A stretch of DNA of 32,139 bases from DATJXG01 sp035500455 (lineage in GTDB: Bacteria > Acidobacteriota > Terriglobia > Terriglobales > Acidobacteriaceae), in assembly GCA_035500455.1 (NCBI GenBank), contig DATJXG010000056.1:1-32139 (forward strand), in the 5' to 3' direction. Shown piece by piece: positions 7,814 through 16,312 of the stretch. The notes beneath the pieces were generated by a model. It was given only the letters and a program-made list of their open reading frames with translations. It was not told the DNA's origin and did no database searches. Each line of letters begins with the position of its first letter. Position 1 is the first letter of the stretch. The translations under genes and the position numbers were made by a program.

Positions 7814-9454
7814 TCAAATTCTTCTTAGCCGGAACCAAAAGAACTGGTATGGCCCCAGGGTTAAGAGGTATGGCAATTCGCCGATGCGCGGAAAAATGTT
7901 CCTGCCAAACATCTCGATAAGAATATTGCCTTTGTAGCGGCGCAGATCAAGCTCCACCGCCTGCGCGGAACTGGAAAGATTATTCACCACCAGCACCGCG
8001 TCGCGGTCCAGCTGCCGCACGTAAGCCAGAATGCGGTGGTTGGCGGGATAGAGAAACTCGATGCTTCCGCGACCGAACACCGCCTGCGACTTGCGCACCT
8101 TGATCATGCGCTTCATCCAGAAAAGAAGGGAGTGATCGAAGCGCTTCTGCGATTGCACATTGATAGCCTGATAGCCGTACACCGGGTTGAGCATCAGGGG
8201 CGAGTAAAGGGACTCGGGATCGGCCGCGGAAAAGCCGCCGTTCCAGCCGCCGTCCCATTGCATGGGAGTGCGCACCCCATTGCGGTCGCCCAGGTTGACG
8301 TTGTCGCCCATGCCGATTTCATCGCCGTAATACACGATCGGCGTGCCGGGCAGCGACATGAGCATGCCGGTCATGAGTTCGATGCGGCGGCGGTCGTTAT
8401 CAAGCAAAGGCGCCAGCCGGCGGCGGATTCCAAGGTTCAGCCGCATGCCTTTGTCCTTGGCGTACTCGTCGTACATGTAGTCGCGTTCCATGTCGGTGAC
8501 CATTTCCAGGGTCAGCTCGTCATGGTTGCGCAGGAACAGGCACCACTGGCAGTTGGGCGGGATCTCGGGGGTCTGCTGCAGGATTTCCGTCACCGGCTTG
8601 CGGTCTTCGAGCTTCAGCGCCATGAACATGCGCGGCATCAGGGGGAAGTGGAAGGCGGCGTTGAACTCGTCGCCGTCGCCGAAGTAAGGGCGCAGGTCGG
8701 CCGGCCACTGGTTGGCCTCAGCCAGGAGCATGCGGCCGGGATAGTTCGCGTCCAGCTTCTTGCGCAGTTCCTTGATGATGGCGTGCGTTTCCGGCAGGTT
8801 CTCGCAGTTGGTTCCCTCGCGCTCCACCAGGTAGGGCACTGCGTCCAGCCGGAAGGCGTCTACGCCCATATCAAGCCAGAACTTCATCACAGTCCACATT
8901 TCCTCGCGGACGGCGGGGTTGTCGTAATTCAGGTCGGGCTGGTGGCTGAAGAAGCGGTGCCAGTAATATTCCTTGGAAACCGGGTCCCAGGCCCAGTTGG
9001 AAAGCTCGGTGTCCAGAAAAATGATACGCGTGCCTTTGTACCTGGTGTCGGTTTCGCTCCATACGTACCAGTCGCGGCGGGGATTGTCGCGGGTCTTGCG
9101 CGACTCCTGAAACCAGGCATGCTGGTCGGAGGTATGGTTCAGCACCATCTCGATGATCACGCGAATGCCGCGCTCGTGGGCGGCGTCGAGGAAGACTTTG
9201 AAGTCGTCGATCGTGCCGTAATTGGGATGGACCGAGTAGTAGTCGGCGATATCGTAGCCGTCATCGCGCAGCGGCGAGGGAAAGAACGGCATGAGCCACA
9301 CCGCGTTTACCCCCAGATCCTGCAGATAATCGAGCCTCTGGGCCAGGCCGCGAAAGTCGCCGATGCCGTCCGCGTTGCTGTCGTAAAAGCTCTTTACGTG
9401 GACCTGGTAGATGATGGCGTCCTTGTACCAGAGCGCGTCCTGGGGAGCCTGCAA
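7814..9454 (-). CDS. treS: Trehalose synthase (maltose alpha-D-glucosyltransferase), GH13
   Basis: 546 residues from the chosen start. A GH13 (beta/alpha)8 barrel opens with WYKDAIIYQVHVKSFYDSN. The nucleophile is D204 in GVDAFRLDAVPYL, the acid/base is E246 in LLAEANQWP, and D312 is the transition-state Asp in FLRNHDELTLEMV; these are the TreS forms of the GH13 motifs. It interconverts maltose and trehalose, a compatible solute, in the cytoplasm. There is no fused maltokinase domain, which some homologues carry. The frame is open to 9562, but TTG at 9454 has AAGGAG six bases upstream and begins the conserved region, so the upstream 36 residues are rejected. It is the first gene of the minus-strand set leading to the glycosyltransferase and the membrane protein. 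Confidence 0.92.
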   Translation of the reverse strand: MQAPQDALWYKDAIIYQVHVKSFYDSNADGIGDFRGLAQRLDYLQDLGVNAVWLMPFFPSPLRDDGYDIADYYSVHPNYGTIDDFKVFLDAAHERGIRVIIEMVLNHTSDQHAWFQESRKTRDNPRRDWYVWSETDTRYKGTRIIFLDTELSNWAWDPVSKEYYWHRFFSHQPDLNYDNPAVREEMWTVMKFWLDMGVDAFRLDAVPYLVEREGTNCENLPETHAIIKELRKKLDANYPGRMLLAEANQWPADLRPYFGDGDEFNAAFHFPLMPRMFMALKLEDRKPVTEILQQTPEIPPNCQWCLFLRNHDELTLEMVTDMERDYMYDEYAKDKGMRLNLGIRRRLAPLLDNDRRRIELMTGMLMSLPGTPIVYYGDEIGMGDNVNLGDRNGVRTPMQWDGGWNGGFSAADPESLYSPLMLNPVYGYQAINVQSQKRFDHSLLFWMKRMIKVRKSQAVFGRGSIEFLYPANHRILAYVRQLDRDAVLVVNNLSSSAQAVELDLRRYKGNILIEMFGRNIFPRIGELPYLLTLGPYQFFWFRLRRI

Positions 9455-9460
9455 GCTGTT

Positions 9461-9466
9461 CTCCTT
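9461..9466 (-). promoter_or_regulatory. Ribosome-binding site deciding the treS start
   Basis: AAGGAG on the minus strand, six bases before TTG 9454. It argues for a TTG start and against the ATG at 9562. Confidence 0.75.
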
Positions 9467-9915
9467 ACGATTTCCCCGTGGAACAGGTGACTGCAAACAG
9501 GGATCACTCGAATCTATCAAACTGGCGGCGTTCTCTGGGAAGCTTCTGGACGTGGCGAACATGGAGCGTTCACATGCCGCGGGCGAACGCTTCGCTCGAG
9601 GACTGGTTCCGGGGGTTGGGGTTTCCTTGTGGATAAGCCGCTGCGAGCAAAGTCCCGACGCGCGGGCCTTCTCCGTGGGTAATCTCTTTCCGATCCAGAG
9701 TCACCAGGACGGCATTGCCGGTTATCTCCTGCAAAATCAACACCGGGTTCGGTCATCTTACCAAGCGGTAACCGTTGTACTCTTTGCCTGCTTCATCGCG
9801 GGTGCTATCTACGAAGTGCAGTCATCAGGTTTGGACTGCGGCAGCGGGCAGTCCCGCCAACGTTGAGAAGGAGTAAAGGCGGCGACTCGCCCGGAGGTCG
9901 CCACCGCCGTCGCAG
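9467..9915. other. Divergent intergenic region between treS and the hybrid kinase
   Basis: About 450 bases that must hold the two divergent promoters. I see no convincing sigma70 pair, no strong hairpin and no repeat of either family found elsewhere. Reading frames crossing it (9411-9866 plus, 9517-9756 minus) lack ribosome-binding sites and recognisable sequence. Confidence 0.4.
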
Positions 9916-11910
9916 ATGCCTCCCAGCCCCACACCCGAGCCCTCCGCTTCGGCACAGGTCCGGCTTCCAAACATTCCCGCAGTGGCAGATCACGCGGGAA
10001 CCAACGGCGAAAGCTTCCGCCTGCTGTTCACCAACAATCCTCAACCCATGTGGGTCTTCGACCTGGAGACCTTGCGCTTCCTGGAGGTGAACAATGCCGC
10101 CATCGCGCGTTATGGCTATTCCCGGGAAGAATTCATGGCAATGGGGGTAGCCGACATCCGGCCGCTGGAGGACGTACCGCGGCTGCTGCAGGATGTGGCT
10201 GAGAACCGGCTGCTCACCAGCACCGGCGGGCACTGGAAGCACCTCCTCAAGAACGGCCGCTCGATCGATGTAGAAGTCACCTCCCTGACCCTGCAATTCG
10301 CGGGCCGGCCGGCCAAACTCGCCGTCATACAAGACATCACCGAGCGCAAGCGGGCTGAGGCAGCGCTGATCCAGGCGGAGAACAAGTACCGGCTCATCTT
10401 CGAAGAAGCCATGATCGGAATTTTCCAGAGCACTCCGGAGGGGCGGTTCTTGAGCGCGAATCCGGCCATGGCGCGGACTCTGGGCTATGACTCGCCCGAA
10501 GACCTGATGCAGAGCATTACCAGCATTCAGGAGCAGTTTTATGTGGATTCAGGCCGGCGCAACGAATTCAAGCGCGTGCTGGCGGAGCATGGCGTCATTC
10601 AGGGATTCGAGATCGAGGTGTACCGCAAAGACCGCAGCAAGATGTGGATTTCAACCAATGTGCGTGGGGTGTCAGAGGCGGGAACGATCGTCCGCTACGA
10701 GGGAACCTTCGAAGACATTACCGAGCGCAAGCGCCTGGAGGAGCAATTCCGGCAAGCGCAGAAGATGGATGCAGTGGGGCGCCTAGCCGGGGGCGTCGCC
10801 CACGACTTCAACAATGCGCTGGGGGTGATTACCGGCTACAGCGATCTGCTGCAAATGCGGCTGCAACCGGACGACCCCATGCGCAAGTACGTGGATGAGA
10901 TCGCCAAAGCCGGGCACCGGGCCGCATCACTGACCCGCCAGTTGCTGGCCTTCAGCCGCAAGCAAGTGATTCAGCCTGTGACCCTCGACTTGAACAGCGT
11001 CGTGGACGACATGAGCAAGATGCTGCAGCGGCTGATCGGCGAAGACATTGAAATTCGCTTCTCCCGCGATCCCAAGCTGTCCTGCATCATGGCCGATCCC
11101 GGGCAGATCGAGCAGATTCTGATGAACCTGGCGGTAAATGCGCGCGACGCCATGGCCAAGGGTGGCAAGGTGTTCATCGAAACCTCGAATGCCGAACTGG
11201 ATGAGTCCTACACCCGCCAGCATGCCTACGTGAAGGCCGGCCAGTATGTGCTCATGAGCTTCAGCGATACCGGCTGCGGCATGGACAAAGAGACTCAGGC
11301 CCACATATTCGAACCATTCTTTACCACCAAGGAGCCGGGCAAAGGGACGGGCTTGGGACTTTCCACCGTGTATGGGATCGTGAAGCAGAACGCCGGCTTC
11401 ATTCTGGTTTACAGCGAACTGGGGAAGGGCACGACCTTCCGCATTTATTTTCCGCAGGCGGAAGGCGCGCGGGAACGCCGCCGGCTTGAGCAGGCTGCGG
11501 AAGTGCTTCCCCGGGGAACGGAAACCGTGCTGGTGGTGGAGGATGAAGAGCCCCTGCGCCAACTGGCGCGGACCTGCCTGGAGGCTGGCGGCTACAAGGT
11601 GCTGTGCGCGCCCGATCCCAAGAGTGCGATCGAACTAGCCGGGGAGTACCCCGATCCCATCCACCTGCTGCTGACCGACGTAATCATGCCGGGGATCAAT
11701 GGACGCGATCTGGCAAACCTGGTGGCTGCCCTGAGGCCTGAGATCAAGATTCTTTTCATGTCGGGCTACACCAACGACCTGATCGCGCAATATGGGGCGC
11801 TCGACCCGGAAACTTTGCTGATCGAAAAGCCGTTTACCCTGACTACGTTGCTGCACAAGGTGGATTCCGCGATCCACGCAAAAGCGTCACGAAAGGCGGC
11901 CGGGGCCTAG
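9916..11910 (+). CDS. Hybrid sensor histidine kinase: PAS-PAS-HisKA-HATPase-REC
   Basis: 664 residues, no membrane segment, so a cytoplasmic sensor. Two PAS domains lie at about 35-145 and 155-273, each ending in the linker form DITERKR. The dimerisation box AVGRLAGGVAHDFNN carries the phospho-accepting H296. The ATPase domain shows the N box (LMNLAVNARDAM, 403-414), G1 DTGCGM (451-456) and GKGTGLGL (476-482). A C-terminal receiver domain has acidic residues at 542-544, phospho-acceptor D588 in LLTDVIMPG, S616 and K638. No output domain follows, so phosphate probably passes to another protein. The ATG at 9916 is the first start after an in-frame stop; no clear ribosome-binding site is visible. 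It diverges from the treS set, which it might sense for, but nothing shows that directly. Confidence 0.93.
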   Translation: MPPSPTPEPSASAQVRLPNIPAVADHAGTNGESFRLLFTNNPQPMWVFDLETLRFLEVNNAAIARYGYSREEFMAMGVADIRPLEDVPRLLQDVAENRLLTSTGGHWKHLLKNGRSIDVEVTSLTLQFAGRPAKLAVIQDITERKRAEAALIQAENKYRLIFEEAMIGIFQSTPEGRFLSANPAMARTLGYDSPEDLMQSITSIQEQFYVDSGRRNEFKRVLAEHGVIQGFEIEVYRKDRSKMWISTNVRGVSEAGTIVRYEGTFEDITERKRLEEQFRQAQKMDAVGRLAGGVAHDFNNALGVITGYSDLLQMRLQPDDPMRKYVDEIAKAGHRAASLTRQLLAFSRKQVIQPVTLDLNSVVDDMSKMLQRLIGEDIEIRFSRDPKLSCIMADPGQIEQILMNLAVNARDAMAKGGKVFIETSNAELDESYTRQHAYVKAGQYVLMSFSDTGCGMDKETQAHIFEPFFTTKEPGKGTGLGLSTVYGIVKQNAGFILVYSELGKGTTFRIYFPQAEGARERRRLEQAAEVLPRGTETVLVVEDEEPLRQLARTCLEAGGYKVLCAPDPKSAIELAGEYPDPIHLLLTDVIMPGINGRDLANLVAALRPEIKILFMSGYTNDLIAQYGALDPETLLIEKPFTLTTLLHKVDSAIHAKASRKAAGA

Positions 11911-11931
11911 GGCTTGCACCTGCGGCAGCCT

Positions 11932-11953
11932 GCCGGAGGGACTCCGGCGCTCC
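11932..11953 (-). repeat. Single REP-like unit with GGAG head
   Basis: On the minus strand: head GGAG, one C, then GCCGGAG-TCC-CTCCGGC. Compared with the GTAG units, one stem pair is changed on both sides (C-G to A-T), so pairing is kept. No clear partner unit is nearby. Confidence 0.75.
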
Positions 11954-12032
11954 GGTCCGGGCACCTTTCCGACAATTGCGCCGCCCCGCTCGCCTGTTAT
12001 ACCGTAAGGCGAATTCGTAGTTCTCTTCCCTT

Positions 12033-13733
12033 ATGGCCGACCGCCCCGATGCCACTGCGCCTCCGGCCGCTCCCGTGCTGGAGACGCACGTGGACGCTAC
12101 CTCGCCGCGCTTTGAAGCCAATATGCGTTTTCTTGCCGACCTGGTGTCGCAGGTGCGCAACGAGGAGGAAAAGATTCGCGAGGGCGGAGGAGCCAAGGCC
12201 ATCGAGAGCCAGCACTCCAAAGGGCGGCTGACGCCGCGCGAGCGCATCGCTCTGCTTGCCGATCCTGCTAGCTTTTTCGAACTGGGAGCGTACGCGGCCT
12301 ACGGAATGTATGAAGAGTGGGGCGGAGCGCCGGCGGCGGGCGTGATCACCGGACTGGCCCGCATTCATACTCGCATGGTGATGATCATCGCCAATGACGC
12401 CACGGTGAAGGCCGGGGCGTTTTTCCCGATGACGTCGAAGAAGGTGATCCGGGCGCAGAACATAGCCATCGACAACCGCATTCCTACGGTTTATCTCGTG
12501 GACTCGGCAGGCGTGTTCCTGCCCTTGCAGGAAGATGTGTTCCCCGATACCGACGACTTCGGCCGCGTGTTCCGCAATAATGCCGTGATGTCGGCGATGG
12601 GAATTCCGCAGATTGCGGCCATCATGGGGATGTGCGTGGCCGGCGGCGGTTATCTGCCGGTGATGTGCGACCACGTGCTCATGACCGACGGCAGCGGCTT
12701 GTTTCTCGCCGGGCCCGCGCTGGTGCAGGCGGCGATTGGGCAAAAGGTGTCGGCGGAGGAATTGGGCGGAGCGGCCATGCACTCGGCGATCAGTGGCACG
12801 GTTGACTTCCGCGAACCCAACGATGAAGCCTGCCTTCAGCGCATTCGCGGCATCGTGGACAAATGGGGGTACCGGCGGCAATCTCCGTGGGACCGGCGCA
12901 AGCCGGTCGATCCGACCCCGGCCGCGGAGGAAATTTACGGGATTTACGACTCCTCGCCCGCCCGTCCCTATGACATGAAAGAGATTCTGGCCCGCATCAT
13001 CGACGGCAGCCGTTTTGATGAATACAAGCCGGAGTATGGGAAGACTCTGGTGTGCGGCTATGCGCGCATTGGCGGATTCGCGGTGGGTATTGTCGCCAAC
13101 CAGAAGTTGCACGCCCAGCAGACCGATCACGAAGGCCACAAGCGTCTGGAATTCGGAGGGGTGATCTACACCGAGTCAGCGGAGAAAGCCTCGCGCTTTA
13201 TCATGGATTGCAACCAGAATCTGATCCCGCTGGTCTTCCTGCACGACGTGAACGGATTCATGGTGGGCCGCGACGCGGAATGGAGCGGCATTATCAAGGC
13301 CGGCGCGAAGATGGTGAATGCGGTGTCAAACTCGGTTGTGCCCAAGATCACTGTGATCGTCGGGGGATCGTTCGGCGCGGGGCATTATGCCATGTGCGGA
13401 AAGGCGTATGATCCGCGATTTGTGTTTGCCTGGCCCACGGCGCGTTACGCCGTGATGGGCGGCGATTCCGCCGCCGGGACGCTGGTGGAGATCAAGCTGC
13501 GCCAACTGGAACGCGCCGGGAAGAAGTTGAGCGAAGAGGAAAAGAAGGAGTTGTTCGAGTCGGTGAAGCGCACCTACGACGAGCAGACCGACCCTCGATA
13601 CGGCGCGGCCCGGCTGTGGATCGACAAAATCATCGATCCCATCGAGACGCGGGAAGCGATCACGACGGCGCTGGAAGCCGCCGCGCTGAATCCGGAGGTG
13701 GCGGAGTTTAAAGTCGGAGTGCTGCAGACGTGA
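12033..13733 (+). CDS. Acyl-CoA carboxylase carboxyltransferase (beta) subunit, methylcrotonyl-CoA type
   Basis: 566 residues with the two crotonase-like halves of a biotin-dependent carboxyltransferase. The N half has SAGVFLPLQEDVFPDTDDFG and the oxyanion region CVAGGGYLPVMCD; the C half has GGSFGAGHYAMCGKAYDP and WPTARYAVMGG. The VFPD...FGR block and the C-half pattern fit methylcrotonyl- or geranyl-CoA carboxylase better than propionyl-CoA carboxylase. It would transfer carboxyl from biotin to 3-methylcrotonyl-CoA. The partner biotin carboxylase/biotin-carrier subunit is not in the window. The next genes encode HMG-CoA lyase and a LiuC-like hydratase, which supports leucine/isovalerate breakdown. 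The ATG at 12033 has no obvious ribosome-binding site; the first 30 residues are poorly conserved in type and the start is not certain. Confidence 0.9.
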   Translation: MADRPDATAPPAAPVLETHVDATSPRFEANMRFLADLVSQVRNEEEKIREGGGAKAIESQHSKGRLTPRERIALLADPASFFELGAYAAYGMYEEWGGAPAAGVITGLARIHTRMVMIIANDATVKAGAFFPMTSKKVIRAQNIAIDNRIPTVYLVDSAGVFLPLQEDVFPDTDDFGRVFRNNAVMSAMGIPQIAAIMGMCVAGGGYLPVMCDHVLMTDGSGLFLAGPALVQAAIGQKVSAEELGGAAMHSAISGTVDFREPNDEACLQRIRGIVDKWGYRRQSPWDRRKPVDPTPAAEEIYGIYDSSPARPYDMKEILARIIDGSRFDEYKPEYGKTLVCGYARIGGFAVGIVANQKLHAQQTDHEGHKRLEFGGVIYTESAEKASRFIMDCNQNLIPLVFLHDVNGFMVGRDAEWSGIIKAGAKMVNAVSNSVVPKITVIVGGSFGAGHYAMCGKAYDPRFVFAWPTARYAVMGGDSAAGTLVEIKLRQLERAGKKLSEEEKKELFESVKRTYDEQTDPRYGAARLWIDKIIDPIETREAITTALEAAALNPEVAEFKVGVLQT

Positions 13734-13740
13734 TCACTCA

Positions 13741-14012
13741 CCACGGAGCCACGCGGATTAACACGGATGGAGCGCTTCCTTTTTGGTTTTGGTCAGCGAA
13801 CCCCCGCTGAGAAGGTATGAGACGAGACGAATCGAACAACGCGGAAGAAAGACGTTCGTGTCATCCCGAGTGAAGCGAGGGATCTGGGTTCCTGCACCTG
13901 TTATTCACGGTGCCGCCGCCAGCAAAAACCGAGGTCCCCTCGCTTCGCTCGGGATGACAGCTTGTAGTTGGGGAAAAGACGTTTGATCCGTGGGAATCCA
14001 TGTAATCCGTGG
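13741..14012. repeat. Nested inverted repeats between the carboxylase and HMG-CoA lyase genes
   Basis: Outer arms are 13741-13770 and 13985-14012 and share CCACGGA, GGATT and CACGGAT blocks in inverted orientation. Inner arms are 13859-13885 and 13931-13959; the plus copy begins TGTCATCCCGAGTGAAGCGA and the minus copy differs by one base over 22. An inner hairpin element thus sits inside an outer hairpin element. The HMG-CoA lyase ribosome-binding site follows the outer arm directly. Confidence 0.8.
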
Positions 14013-14025
14013 CAGGGAATTTTGT

Positions 14026-14904
14026 ATGGCAGATGAAATAAAGCTGATCGAGTGTCCGCGTGATGCCTGGCAAGGGCTGCAGGGGCAGATCCCCGCCAGC
14101 CTGAAGGCTGACTACCTGAAAGCCTTGATCAGCGTGGGGTTCAAGCATATCGACGCGGCTTCTTTCGTTTCGCCCAAGGCCGTGCCGCAAATGGCGGATT
14201 CGGAAGAAGTACTGAAAGAACTCGATCCGCCGGACGATGTCGAAATCATCGGAATCGTTGTGAACGAAAAAGGCGCGCAGCGGGCGATCAACACCCAGGC
14301 GGTAACCACGCTGGGTTTTCCTTACTCCGTTTCTCCGACATTTCTGCGCAACAACCAGCGCCAGACTCTCGACGAAGCCATCGACGAACTGGAGAAGATC
14401 AAGCAGAAAGGCGAAGATGCCGGGCTGAAGACCGTCGTTTATATTTCCATGGCGTTCGGCAATCCCTACGGCGATGAGTGGAACGCGGAAGAAGTCGTGG
14501 AAGCGGTCGATCTTCTGGAATCTTACGGTGTGAAGCAGATTTCGCTGGCGGACACGGTGGGTGTGGCCGGGCCGGATCAGATTCGGCAGTTGGTTTCCGC
14601 GGTTCTGGCGAAGTATGGCTACCTGGAAATCGGTGTGCATCTGCATAGCCGCCCGCAGGAAGCCGCTGAGAAAGTAATAGCGGCTTACGATGCTGGCTGC
14701 CGCCGCTTTGATTCCGCGATCGGAGGCTTGGGCGGGTGCCCCTTCGCGCAGGATGCTCTGGTGGGGAACATTCCTACCGAGTCGCTGCTGCAAGCGCTGC
14801 AAGCGCGAGGGGCGGCTTTGCCTCCGTTGAAGCCTCTGGATACACTGCTGCGGGCTTCGGCGGAGATCGGGGCGCGGTACACTGGATCGCACGCTGCAGA
14901 CTGA
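14026..14904 (+). CDS. Hydroxymethylglutaryl-CoA lyase
   Basis: 292 residues, HMGL-like TIM barrel of the DRE-TIM metallolyase superfamily. The metal and catalytic block is IECPRDAWQG with R12 and D13; the metal-binding histidines are H205 and H207 in GVHLHSRP; the mobile catalytic cysteine is C238 in GGLGGCPFA, followed by GNIPTE. It splits HMG-CoA to acetoacetate and acetyl-CoA, the last step of leucine degradation. ATG 14026 is chosen because AGGGA lies seven bases upstream; the frame is open to 13990, but those codons come from the repeat. The family motif PRDGLQ reads PRDAWQ here, a mild variation. It is followed by the hydratase gene after 53 bases. Confidence 0.92.
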   Translation: MADEIKLIECPRDAWQGLQGQIPASLKADYLKALISVGFKHIDAASFVSPKAVPQMADSEEVLKELDPPDDVEIIGIVVNEKGAQRAINTQAVTTLGFPYSVSPTFLRNNQRQTLDEAIDELEKIKQKGEDAGLKTVVYISMAFGNPYGDEWNAEEVVEAVDLLESYGVKQISLADTVGVAGPDQIRQLVSAVLAKYGYLEIGVHLHSRPQEAAEKVIAAYDAGCRRFDSAIGGLGGCPFAQDALVGNIPTESLLQALQARGAALPPLKPLDTLLRASAEIGARYTGSHAAD

Positions 14905-14957
14905 ACTCAAAAGAACCCATCTGGAAACTTTGTGCGCGAACCAACCTCAGAACCGCC

Positions 14958-15743
14958 ATGACTAAATACGAGACTCTGCTGCTCACCTCCGAGGCCGGCG
15001 TTGCCGGCATTACCCTAAACCGCCCGGCCAAGCGCAACGCCATCAGCCTGCAGTTGATCGAAGAGCTTACTGCCGCGCTGGATGAAGTAGAGAAATCCGG
15101 CGATCAGGTTCTCATCCTCACCGGCGCAGGGAAGGCGTTCTGCGCGGGGATGGATCTGGACGAACTGAAGTCTCTGCTGGGAAAAACCCACGACGAGAAC
15201 GTGAAAGACTCCGCTCGCATGGCGGGAATTTTCCGGCGGCTCTATGACTTTCCCAAGCCGACGATTGCCGCCGTGAATGGAGCAGCGATCGCGGGAGGGA
15301 CCGGCTTCGCCACCATGTGCGACTTCACGCTCGCGGTGCCCGATGCCAAGTTCGGCTACACCGAAGTCCGCATCGGCTTTATGCCGGCAATTGTTTCTTC
15401 AATCCTGGTTTGGCAGGTGGGACACAAGATTGCGCGTGACCTGTTGTTGAGCGGGCGCCAGTTCGATGCGGAAGAAGCCAATCGCCTGGGCCTCGTGAAT
15501 GAGGTCGTGGATCCGGAGCGGCTGATGACGCGCGCCCGAGAACTGGCGGGAGAACTGCTGCAGAACAGTCCGTCTTCCGTCCGGGCAACCAAGAAATTGA
15601 TCAACAGCTTTATCGCCGTGGAACTCGACCAGCAGATCGCCCAGGGCATCGAAGACAATGCCCGCGCGCGTACGACGGAGGATTTTCGCGAAGGCATTTC
15701 ATCTTTTCTGGAGCGGCGTAAGCCGCGCTGGGTGAACAAGTGA
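14958..15743 (+). CDS. Enoyl-CoA hydratase/isomerase, LiuC-like (methylglutaconyl-CoA hydratase candidate)
   Basis: 261 residues, crotonase fold. Oxyanion-hole segments are GAGKAFCAGMDLDEL (56-70) and NGAAIAGGTGF (107-117). Of the two glutamates of classical enoyl-CoA hydratase, the first position is Gly (G116), and the second is kept as E136 in YTEVRIGFMPA. That arrangement is seen in LiuC/AtuE-type hydratases as I know them. With the carboxylase and HMG-CoA lyase upstream it would convert 3-methylglutaconyl-CoA to HMG-CoA. ATG 14958 begins the conserved domain; the frame stays open upstream to 14736, overlapping the lyase, which is rejected. The stop overlaps the GTG start of the next gene by four bases. 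Confidence 0.88.
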   Translation: MTKYETLLLTSEAGVAGITLNRPAKRNAISLQLIEELTAALDEVEKSGDQVLILTGAGKAFCAGMDLDELKSLLGKTHDENVKDSARMAGIFRRLYDFPKPTIAAVNGAAIAGGTGFATMCDFTLAVPDAKFGYTEVRIGFMPAIVSSILVWQVGHKIARDLLLSGRQFDAEEANRLGLVNEVVDPERLMTRARELAGELLQNSPSSVRATKKLINSFIAVELDQQIAQGIEDNARARTTEDFREGISSFLERRKPRWVNK

Positions 15744-16228
15744 ATCGCCGGCCGAGCGGCTTGGCGCATGAACCATCATCCATGACCAACGGAGAAATCA
15801 GTGCGAGCGGCAACCACCGGTTCGTTTCCGAAAGCCGCCTGCGGGTGCGCTACGCCGAAACTGACCAGATGGGCGTGGTGTACCATGCCAACCATTTCGT
15901 GTGGTTCGAGGTGGGGCGGGTGGAGTTCCTGCGGCAGATGGGCTTTTCCTACCGCGACATGGAGCGTGGTGATGGCTGCTATATCGTGGTGGCGGATGCG
16001 CGCTGCCGCTACAAAGCTCCGGCGCGTTATGACGACGAAATTATAGTGCGCACTTGGCTTAAGAACCTTCGGGAATCGGTGATTCACTTTGGCTACGAAT
16101 TGCGGTCAGCCGGCGGGGAGTTGCTGGCGGAAGGCGAGACCACGCATATTGTGACCAACTCTCAGATGAAGGCGACACCACTGCCGGAAAAATACATAAA
16201 GGCATTCCAGGCGGCGTTAGGAGCGTAG
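15740..16228 (+). CDS. Acyl-CoA thioesterase, YbgC/4-hydroxybenzoyl-CoA thioesterase family
   Basis: 162 residues from GTG 15740, or 148 from ATG 15782. The hot-dog-fold signature YAETDQMGVVYHANHFVWFE carries the catalytic Asp (D42 in the longer form). It hydrolyses acyl-CoA thioesters in the cytoplasm; the acyl group is unknown. The GTGA overlap with the hydratase stop favours the longer, translationally coupled form, with a weak GGGTGA just upstream; neither start has a strong ribosome-binding site. Position after three CoA-pathway genes fits a housekeeping role in that pathway. The TAG stop (16226-16228) is part of the GTAG head of a REP-like repeat. Confidence 0.87.
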   Translation: MNRRPSGLAHEPSSMTNGEISASGNHRFVSESRLRVRYAETDQMGVVYHANHFVWFEVGRVEFLRQMGFSYRDMERGDGCYIVVADARCRYKAPARYDDEIIVRTWLKNLRESVIHFGYELRSAGGELLAEGETTHIVTNSQMKATPLPEKYIKAFQAALGA

Positions 16229-16312
16229 TGCTGGCGTCTCGCCGGCGGGCGCGTCTGCATCGAACGGGGTTCAAGCTGCGAGTTTGACTTGCCGGCGGAA
16301 CGCCGGCGCTAT
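16225..16312. repeat. REPIN-like inverted pair between the thioesterase gene and hutH
   Basis: Left unit 16225-16246 (GTAGTG head side, plus strand) and right unit 16291-16312 (minus strand, hairpin GCCGGCG-TTC-CGCCGGC). The left unit contains the thioesterase stop codon and the right unit ends nine bases before the hutH start. Confidence 0.85.

Noticed and set aside
8036..9490. 484-codon plus-strand frame opposite treS
   Set aside because: Antisense shadow of a strongly conserved GH13 gene in GC-rich DNA; repetitive Val/Ala/His composition.
9455..9562. Upstream ATG start for treS
   Set aside because: TTG 9454 has an AAGGAG at ideal spacing and the extra residues do not resemble the family.
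11997..13139. 380-codon minus-strand frame opposite the carboxylase gene
   Set aside because: Antisense shadow of a conserved gene, no ribosome-binding site or domain.
13861..14910. 349-codon minus-strand frame opposite HMG-CoA lyase
   Set aside because: Antisense shadow extending into the nested repeat.
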